From Triglochin maritima (taxonomy: Eukaryota; Streptophyta; Magnoliopsida; Alismatales; Juncaginaceae), in contig OY821791.1 of assembly GCA_963682175.1 (NCBI GenBank), positions 19,682,542-19,746,541 of the forward strand: 64,000 bases of DNA, given 5' to 3'. Positions 56,392-64,000 of the stretch are shown one piece after another. A program made the position numbers and the translations under genes. Position 1 is the first letter of the stretch. Each line of letters opens with the position of its first letter. Under the pieces are notes generated by a model. It did not search any database, was not told the DNA's origin, and saw only the letters and a program-made list of their open reading frames with translations.

Positions 56392-59318
56392 TGATTGACA
56401 TCATTTCATGCTTACATTTGTATCTTATATCCATTATCTTTCACCTAAACAATGCTACGTAACGAGTTTTATGTTTGAATTTCAGAAAAAAATAGGTTTG
56501 AAGAGAAGAGACATGAAAGGACCTAAAAGTAGGAAAAAAGACTGAGTTGAGAGACTCGAGGACTAAGATGCAAGATCGAAGGACCTGAATACAAGATAGA
56601 AGGACCAATGAGCAAACAAGAATACTCCACACCATCATGGGGAGTATTTTGGCAATTCTATTTGGGTCGGAGCTCGAACAAGCAAAGTAGATGCACCAAA
56701 GACCAACAAATACATCCAGAAAAGCCCAGAAGAAAATCCAGAGAGATCCGAACACTGTAGACCGCTAATTGGCAGTTTCTTTTGGTCTGGATCCGCTAAG
56801 AAATATGTGGGGCGCGTATTAGAGTGTGTTTAGTCTATGTTGTAGGATTGTGTGGGTTATGGGTCCACAATTAAGGCTAATCACAATTCTCTACTTGATT
56901 AAGCAATGAACATGCGCAGCGGAATAAACAATCAAATGTAGAGAAAGAAAGATAAGGACATGCAAACCACAATAGATGCGTCGGATTTTCCAGAGGTTCG
57001 GCCCCGCCTACGTCCTCTCTTGCGAGCCCCTCTCGAATCCCCGTTCGAGCTCCTCTTGCGTCTTCACTATGCTTCCCCGTTCCGGGCCGGGAGCAACGCT
57101 TTTTACACTTCTTCAAGCTCGCGAACAACCCTCGCCGAGCTTGGCACCACCTCTCACAATCTGAGAGGATCACTTCGGGTTTTCACCGAAGTCCTTGCTT
57201 CTTCTTCGGAATTTCACCGAAGCCTTTGCTTTGACAACTCAATGAGTGGGACACACACTTCTCTAACTGAGCACAACAATTGCTAAATGTGTGAGTGATG
57301 AATAATGTGGAGATTTGAGCTTAAGATCACTAAATGAGAGCTTTGAGGATTTGGGATTTCTCTCTATGAATTTGACTATGAGTAATTGGAGAGTTGTGTG
57401 TAAAACTGAGTTTGATCCTCTATTTAAAAGCTCTAAGAGATTCCTAGCCGTTGGGGAAAGATTTGATTGATTTGTGTAAGAGATACACAAAACAGAATTC
57501 AAATTCAGCAAAAACTGTCTCCAACTGGTCGACCTAAAGTGGAACCGGTCGAACAGAACCTTACAAAAACTAATGAACCCGTTGAACAAATGGATGGTTC
57601 GGTCGAACAATTGGGAATAGTGTTATGCGTATATGACCGTTGTATGAATACGACAAAATAAAACGGTCACATGAAAACCCGGAACGATCGAACAAAATGG
57701 CAAAACCGGTCGACCGTTTTAGTCTAGGCAAAACACTACTGAAATCGGTTGAACTATAAGGCAAATCGGTTGAACAAAAATGGTCATGTAAAAACTCTAA
57801 ATCTACTGACACCAGTCGAACAAAAGGTCCAATCGGTCGAACGTTTTCGGACAGGATTAAGGTTTAGTTTTAGTGATTTTCCGACTATGTTTTGGATGAC
57901 CTATCGGAGTCCGATTGATCTGAAATTTTGTGTGTGACTTCTCTAAGGAACCTAGTGTGTGAATGCATGGATATTATCTTAAGTTATGCTCAATTCACAT
58001 ATGTTCCTAAGACTCAAAGAAAAGTAAAATACATGTCTTCAATCCAGCTTGATTACATGTCTTGACTTGATTTTTCTTCTTTCTTGAGTCTTGATCACCT
58101 GTAGATGTTAGCAAAATACAACATATATACCATTATACTACATGTGCTAATCTACATTTCCTAATTAAGATTAGGTTGAATTACATCATCAAAATATGGA
58201 TTAAGGCCAAAAAGCCAACATATGTTTGGTATTTGTTTAGTCCCATACTGGGGGATTGTTCCGGATTACCTTTTTCTATGGCTATAACTAGAACTCTTCA
58301 CCTTCTATTGTAATTAACCATTGCTTGGTGGCATTCTCTCAACTCGGAGTAAGCCTTGAAGCAAAACTCAAGGTGGAGAAGAGTGCTACCTTCAATGTGA
58401 GTCATTTTAATAAAATAATTGTTCTTAGTTTCTTTTAATCTTGTCTTTTAATTCTTGCATGCTTATCTAGTTTTACTTTCCTTTCCTTTTAGCTTCTTTA
58501 ATATTTCTTGCTTGCTTAGGTTAATTTCATTTCAGTATAATGTTTCATTTTGTTAATGTAGTTAGTGTAATGAGTAGTGAGTAGTTCCATCCCCATTTGG
58601 GGGTGGAGAAATATGTGATATGATCGTGTGATGTATTAGGTGTGTGTTATCTTAATCCCTTGAGCCTTATATGATTTTCATAACCATATAATGAGATTTC
58701 ACTATTGTATTTGATATGATAATGCTATTGAATGAAGCTTAACTTATGCTTAGATTAGTGGACATATTTTATGGGGAATGATAAGGTGAGGATATGGATG
58801 GAATTGATAAAGGAAACATGACATGTAGTTGCATGTGCTCTTGTTGCCTTTACCTTGGTTGATGCCTTGTATGTTTTAATGATAATGTCCTATCTTATTT
58901 CATGTGGAGGCATAGTGGGGTGTGGTCTTTATACATGAGTTCATTTAGCTTCATTCCAATTATTGTCTTGTATGTTTTAATGATATTGGGTTATCTTATT
59001 TCATGTGGACGCAAAGTTGGATTTAGTTTTATGATTTTCATGCACTAGATGTTGTAATGAGCATAAATTGAACACACACACTTACACACTTCTTTGTATT
59101 CACATTATTTCTCTACTCCCTTTGGAGTTTAGTTTTATTGCTTATCTTCCAATTCCTTTTTGCATTGTAGTGTAGTTTGACCATAACTCATTTCTCTCAT
59201 TTCTTTTCCACTCACCTTCGAACAAACCAGAGTCGACACACCTCCCTGTGGATCGGCCTGTATTTTACACCGCTTCAACACGGCCGTGCACTTGCGGTTA
59301 ATTAAAACATATCAATCA
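56392..59318 (+). repeat. Element F 3' LTR, split by a SIRE-like LTR
   Basis: Segments 56392-56840 and 58226-59318 form one LTR of about 1.54 kb, closely matching the F 5' LTR. The TATA-like sequence reads TATAACTAGA and the upstream element GTCCCATACTG, both decayed. Confidence 0.92.
56841..58220 (-). repeat. SIRE-like (copia) solo LTR (1380 bp, minus strand)
   Basis: It is flanked by TATGT (56836-56840 and 58221-58225). On the minus strand it starts TGTTGGC and ends ATCCTACA. The overall look recalls plant SIRE/Maximus LTRs, but without internal sequence this is tentative. A GGTCGACC/GGTCGAAC cluster lies at 57529-57843. ORFs up to 115 codons on both strands show no domain. Confidence 0.8.
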
Positions 59319-59323
59319 TGTAG

Positions 59324-59497
59324 CGTAGCATAGTTTAGTGTAATCAATTCCTTCTCCTCTCTTTTCCCACTCAATTTCTGAAGAACCAAAGTTGACACAC
59401 CTCCTCGTGGACATGACCCATATTTGCCACGTCTACACCAATGTCGTGCACTTGCGGTAATATAACGATCAATCAAGTTTTTGGCGCCGCTGCCGGG
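59324..59497 (+). repeat. LTR J2 right end and primer site
   Basis: The J2 LTR resumes after F and ends GATCAATCA at 59475. A 6-nt spacer and TGGCGCCGCTGCCGGG (59482-59497), a tRNA-Asp-type primer site, follow. Confidence 0.85.
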
Positions 59498-59499
59498 TG

Positions 59500-59711
59500 A
59501 GCTTTGTAGTCGCTGGTCTGACCCTTTTATTGTGCAAACCATAGTTCCTCATGGTGCGGTTGAGATCTTTAACCCAACGAAAGGGGACGTGTTCAAATTT
59601 AATGACAACGCCTCAAACCTTACTTGGAGGGGGCACCAGCTGAAGTCGAGGAGGTCATGTTCCTTCATGAACCTCTCTCACACTCAACCATTCATGTCCA
59701 TGCATGAATGA
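59500..59711 (+). pseudogene. Athila-type integrase C-terminus remnant (J2)
   Basis: One frame reads RWSDPFIVQTIVPHGAVEI followed by KGDVFKF, close to the conserved C-terminal segment of Athila-group integrases (GRWSGPF, PHGAVEI, FKVNG as I know the family). It starts almost directly after the primer site, so leader, gag, protease, RT and most of integrase were deleted. The frame ends at 59709-59711. It is the only trace of pol from the Athila-like group in this window and implies that an autonomous relative existed. Confidence 0.75.
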
Positions 59712-60996
59712 TTGAGATTTGGTGTTTGTACATACTTTTATTTGAAAAAAACAAGATAAGACTCCATGAATGAGCATTGATTGTTGTGGGCCCCAACCCT
59801 TGTGTATTTGGGCCCCATTTCTTTCACGTATTTGTATCCATACTTTAGTATTTCACAGGTTTTAAGGGGAATTCGGGTTTGTGTCCATCAACATAACCAT
59901 GAACTTCCCTTTGTGCTTCACGTTGGTGAGATCTTTTCTTTTTCATACATAAATCCATGTAGTATCATGCTCACATTCATTGAGGAAATGCATGAAGTAA
60001 GTGTGGGGTGTTTTACGTGTGTACATAGTTGAGTCTTTCTCCTTTTGTTTTGTTTTTTTCTTTTGTTTGTATTGTAAGGGTCATGTTAGTGTGTTGCGTT
60101 TAATATTGATATATTTGTTTGCCATGATCCTAAGGTGACTTGCCTTCTTTTGCTTGCCTAGTGTTTTAATTTTCACATTTCTTTCAAAATCTTTATGTGT
60201 TTGTGAAAGAAAATGTTTTGTGAGTTTTGCGTGTGTTTAGCATGTGCAAACTGTTGAGAGGCAAAGTAAAAAGAAAGCTCCCAAAATTGTCTTGAACATG
60301 ATGCATTAAGATATTTAGTACACCGCCTTTCGGTCTTATCGAGTTGTAAGGATGAACCCCCATTTTCCCTCGGGGATAGAGTAATCATAGGGTTTCAGTA
60401 CTCAAACAAATAAAAAAGTCCACCATGAACCTAATGAGTTGCGTAATTCGTGTCGGTTAGTATAAAGAAGATTGTCGTAGTCAGAGACCCTTAAACTCTT
60501 ATTGTGAAACCTTAAGTGTAGGAGTTTTGGTTCATTTATAGATAAGAAATAATATAGTAGGTTGTTCTCTCTTCTCGCACGACTCCTATCACTCGGGAAA
60601 TTAGGTCCGAGGAGACTTAGTGCCTGGTGCTTTCGAGTCATCTGACTTGGGATGCACCGACTGAACTCCCATTACACGGGTGATAGGGATCGCCCTATGT
60701 GGAGATGTGGGGGAAGGTGTGCGTGATAGTGTAAGTTCTCATAAGCAATGATCCACGAAACTTGACATTGGGAGAATCAAACACCAACTAGTGAAAAAAG
60801 AAAGAAAGAAGAAAAATATATAATTAGAAAGAAGGAAAAGAGAGAGAAAAGATAGTAATGCAAATAAGAACCCTAATGGACTTTACACTTGGTATCACTT
60901 GAGAATGTTACGGTTGCTCATGTCTTTCACTTAAGTCATTAACTAACTTGTATGAATGGTTTATTAGGCTAGGTGTGTGGACTAAATACTTATATA
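59712..60996 (+). other. 3' noncoding region of J2
   Basis: It is colinear with A from about 3530 on, with more divergence. The internal polypurine-like motif is degraded (GTAAGTGTGGGGTG, about 59997-60010) and a purine tract lies at about 60795-60860. Homology stops at TATATAGAGTC, where L begins. No gene is seen. Confidence 0.75.
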
Positions 60997-61001
60997 GAGT
61001 C

Positions 61002-62037
61002 TGTAAGATCCGCCCTCCTGCCACTTTATTTAGTCTTATTTGTTCTCATACTCTTTTTATTTGTGTTGTAATTTTATGCGTGGTTTCGGAAAGTTTCCTT
61101 TTTGGGCGAGTTACATTGACTCGTAGACGGGTGCGACCCGTCAGGTTGTTTTGGAATCAGTTATCTTAGTCGAGTCGACCGGGTGCGGGTGGAGCGTGCG
61201 AGTTGGCTTGTTCTTGGGAGAGGCGTCTAGGGCTGAGTGGGAGGTGGGATGACATGGCTGCCATGTCAGCAAGGATATCTGGAAGGATTGCAAGTAAATT
61301 TGAATTATGCACTTTTAGGTAAGTCATGATGAAGAATTATTTAACAATCACCATATTCCTTTTGTGTTAGTTTCCTAGAAACAAAAGCACAACCCTAACC
61401 CCCATGCGTCCTCTATCTCCTTTCCTTCCCCTTCACTATGCCCCCACCTCAGGCTACCACCACTTCCATCTCCGGCGAGCTACTAGCTGATCTCCGGCAG
61501 ATTTTGAAGAAGCAACTAGTGGGCATCCTTGTGTGCGGCTTGAAGGAGGTTTTTGTGGCTGATCTCCGACAAGCTCAGGTTCTACTCCGGAAATCAGGTA
61601 TGCTCCTTTCCCTTATTGAGTTTTATTTGAGGGGATGTAGGCTGGAGGGGCCAGCCAACATCAAGTGGTTGCTGGTGCAACAGTTGCACCACTAACCAGA
61701 TCTCTTCTAGCGTGCATTGTTGCATGCGCTAGATGAGGGTTGGCTGTGGATAGCTAGGGGGACCAGAGCTCCGACGAGTTCTGGTGAGGTCCGACCAGGG
61801 GTGATGAGGTTTCGTTTGGGCTGGGTTTTGGAGTGGACACAAATCTGGTTGTGTGGCTGACGCACACAAGATCCGACTAAGGTTGTCTTCAACTCTCTTG
61901 ACTCTTTGTTTGGGTCGGCTGGCTGGTGCAACCTTCTTAGACGGTGGCTTGGGTCAGGAGGGGGTGAGGAAAGACCCTAGGGAGGCTAGGGAAGCGAGGA
62001 GTCTGGCTGGGGTTGCTCGGTCTGAGCTGGGTGTGTG
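61002..62037 (+). repeat. Partial LTR L (unclassified)
   Basis: It starts TGTAAGATCC after GAGTC (60997-61001), interrupting J2. The LTR-like start recalls the B LTR (TGTGAGATCC), but the rest is different. A GA/CT-rich stretch and an 85-codon frame at 61438 show no domain. It is cut by D4 at 62038, and no LTR end was found. Confidence 0.55.
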
Positions 62038-62178
62038 TGAAGGGAATGTGTTCTAAAAGTTTTACTTTTAAATGTCAATTATTATGAATGGAATGAGAAA
62101 TCATTTTGTTCCTTGTTTATGTTATTCGTCTTTTAGAAGTGTTAAGGAAGAGGCTCTTGGTCCTTAACCGTAGAGCTC
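62038..62178 (+). repeat. D4, first 141 bp of a D-type LTR
   Basis: It starts TGAAGGGAATGTGTTC and follows D1-D3 to AGAGCTCT, where H2 interrupts it. Confidence 0.82.
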
Positions 62179-62642
62179 TGATGGGAATTAAATTTATACC
62201 GCAAGTGCACGGCGTCATTGAAGACGTGGCAAGTACAGGTCGAACACAAGGAGGGAGAGATATTGTTATTTTTGTGATTTTCGATTAGGGAAAGAAAGAG
62301 AGAAAAATAAGGTTTGGGTTGAGATTTTTGGTTTTTTTTAATTTTCTAAAGCAAGAACAACAAAAGAAAAACTAAAAAGAAAACAAATATGGATGAGAGT
62401 CCAGCGGGTGGGGGATTAGATATCGGGTTTTGTTTAGAGAATTCTGAAACTTATAATAAATCACATTAGTTATAAAGCATTACATGATAAATGATTCAAC
62501 ATAAACTCAAGTAATCAAAATATACTAAAACGAAATTAAAATAATAACATCATTCTTCTTCTCATCACCCTAAATCAGTCACCCCCACCCTTTGGAGAGA
62601 GTTAGAAACTAATGGATGGAGGGAAGGAGAAGGGGTCCTAGA
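62179..62642 (-). repeat. H2 LTR, left part
   Basis: It begins TGATGGGAATTAAATTT, as H1 and H3 do, and is interrupted by H3 at CTAGA (62638-62642). It continues at 63850 to the window end. Confidence 0.88.
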
Positions 62643-63849
62643 TGATGAGAATTAAATTTATACCGCAAGTGCACGGCGTCAATGAAGACGTGGCAAATAC
62701 GGGTCGAACACAAGGAGGGAGAGATTTGTTATTTGTGTGATTTACGATTGGGGGACAGAAGGAGAGAGGAATAAGTTTGGTTTTGAGATTTTTGGGTTTT
62801 TAATTATCTAAAGCAAGAAACATAACGATTAAAAATAAAACAAGAATAAAGATGGTGAATTCCGTTGGGTGGAGGTTTAGACATAGGAGTTAGATTAGAG
62901 AATTCAGAAACTTATAATAAATCATGTTAGTTATGAAGCATTACATGATAAATGATTTAACACAAACTCAAGTAATCAAAATATACTAATCACGAAATTA
63001 AAATAATAACTTTATTCTCTTCTCATCACCCTAAATCCGTCACCTCCACCCTTTGGAAAGAGTTAGAAACTCATAGATGAAGGGAGGGAGAAGGGGTCCT
63101 AGAGGAATTACAAAAGAAAATTAAAAACAAACAAGAAATAAAAGACAGAATTTTATTACTAAAACTAAGGAACAAAAATGAGAACAACAACCAAGGACCC
63201 TCTTAACATCGTTCTCGGGGCTATTTATAGCTGCTACAAGGGACCTAAGTATAAAATTGGAAAGTACACGTGTCCAGACACAACTGGACAAAATTTGAGC
63301 ATACGGATCGCCTAGGGGGCGGCGGAATCACTGCATGGCATGTGTAATGTGTGGCGGAAACGCCGCATATCTTGCTCTAATTAGGTCCGGATTTTTGCTG
63401 TGTGTTTATGGCATGATTTGATCCTCCTTTGCGCGTCTGGATGATTTCTTCCCATTCTTTTGAGCTCCGAATTATTTCCTTCATATATTTGGAGATCCAA
63501 ATTGATTTTTCTTTTAAAACTTCTCCAAGATATTTAATTTGCAGTCAGGTCCTCGGCTGTTTGCAATTACGTCCCCGACTACTTTTGTGCTTAAGTCCTT
63601 GGCCTTTTTGTAATTAGGTCTTTGAATGCTTTTATGCTTTGATGAACTTCCATTTGACTCCCGATAATCTTGACTTGGTCTTTATGATAGAAATGAGTCT
63701 CTTTGCACGCGTTTATTCTCGGGATATGGGTAATTTGCATTCAGGTCCCTGTATTCTGTAAATCAGACTAAACACATACCTTCGTAGCATTTATTGATAT
63801 AATATTAATCTAAATGAAAGACATATGATGCAATGTATGCAATGCATCA
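62643..63849 (-). repeat. Solo LTR H3 (1207 bp, minus strand)
   Basis: On the plus strand it runs from TGATGAGAATTAAATTT to CAATGCATCA and is flanked by CTAGA (62638-62642 and 63850-63854), inside H2. The TATA box (CTATTTATAGC on the plus strand) is near 63230. GCGG/CCGC palindromes lie at about 63318-63367 and repeated AAGTCC/AGGTCC motifs at about 63545-63630, as in H1. Confidence 0.92.
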
Positions 63850-64000
63850 CTAGACAAACTACAAAAGAAAACTAAAAAAACACAAAATAAAAGAACAAAA
63901 TTTTATTGCTAAAGAGAAGAAGAGGAGAGGAGCCCCTTTCAATACATGATTCGGCCTTATTTATAGCCTCAACCGGGGATCCTAATACATAAACGGAAAG
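63850..64000 (-). repeat. H2 LTR, right part (runs off window)
   Basis: It resumes after the CTAGA duplication with the sequence that follows this point in H1 (ACAAAAGAAAAC). A TATA-like TTATTTATAGCC lies near 63960. Confidence 0.82.

Larger units (their letters stand above)
46273..59318 (+). mobile_element. Element F, A-type reduced-gag retrotransposon with nested insertions
   Basis: F is flanked by TGTAG (46268-46272 and 59319-59323), so it is complete as an insertion. It has both LTRs, primer site, leader, reduced gag, 3' region and polypurine tract. It was later invaded by solo LTRs D2 (48666-50814), D3 (53230-55409) and the SIRE-like LTR (56841-58220). Without them it is about 7.3 kb. 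It has no protease or pol. Confidence 0.93.

Noticed and set aside
56877..57610. ORFs of 98-115 codons on both strands in the SIRE-like LTR
   Set aside because: The element is a solo LTR bounded by TATGT; the frames have no recognisable domain and overlap on opposite strands.
61438..61695. 85-codon ORF in LTR L, starting MPPPQATTTS
   Set aside because: No domain, located inside a partial LTR, and not preceded by a convincing promoter. Possible but unsupported.

Overview
This is a gene-poor, transposon-packed stretch of a flowering-plant nuclear genome, probably a dicot and probably heterochromatic. Nearly every base can be assigned to LTR retrotransposons inserted into one another, plus two terminal-inverted-repeat (TIR) DNA elements. 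No intact host gene, tRNA or rRNA was seen. The only non-retroelement protein signal is a broken FAR1/FRS-type DNA-binding domain near 44.3-44.8 kb. Element names (A, B, C, ...) are mine.

Layout. 1-6351: element A, an Athila-like (Ty3/gypsy) non-autonomous element. Its gag keeps the zinc knuckle but lacks capsid and protease. 6352-12258: element B, a decayed Del/Tekay-type chromovirus (protease, RT, RNase H, integrase, chromodomain-like tail, long 3' LTR), fused to A by a deletion. 12259-31740: element C, a decayed Ty1/copia element. Inside it, solo LTR D1 (13452-27954) has itself been invaded by an Athila-like gag-pro element (E), a reverse solo LTR (G), a solo LTR (E3) and part of an Athila-like element of another family (H1). 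31990-32945: a MITE-like TIR element. 33699-43698: a second TIR element (K), split by M (34615-43209, minus strand). M is the best-preserved element, with two 1393-bp LTRs, matching target-site duplications and one long gag-protease ORF, but no reverse transcriptase or integrase. 43699-44807: FAR1 remnant. 44829-60996: Athila-like fragments (J1, J2) and element F, a close relative of A, which contains solo LTRs D2 and D3 and a SIRE-like solo LTR. 61002-64000: partial LTRs L, D4 and H2, and solo LTR H3.

How the parts relate. A, E, F, G, J and M share LTR ends, a tRNA-Asp primer site, the polypurine tract and a 3' noncoding region, but differ in coding content. M and E encode gag plus protease; A and F keep only zinc knuckle, coiled coil and tail; J2 keeps an integrase C-terminal scar. 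The window therefore looks like a graded series of parasites on an Athila-type autonomous element, held together by shared cis-acting RNA and promoter sequences. The strongest candidates for undescribed biology are cis features: positionally conserved palindromes in both leader and U3, an snRNA-type upstream element 32 bp from the LTR TATA box, an internal copy of the polypurine tract, and GGTCGACC palindrome clusters shared by unrelated LTR families.

All comparisons were made by eye on this sequence. Family names rest on recognised motifs, not on database searches.
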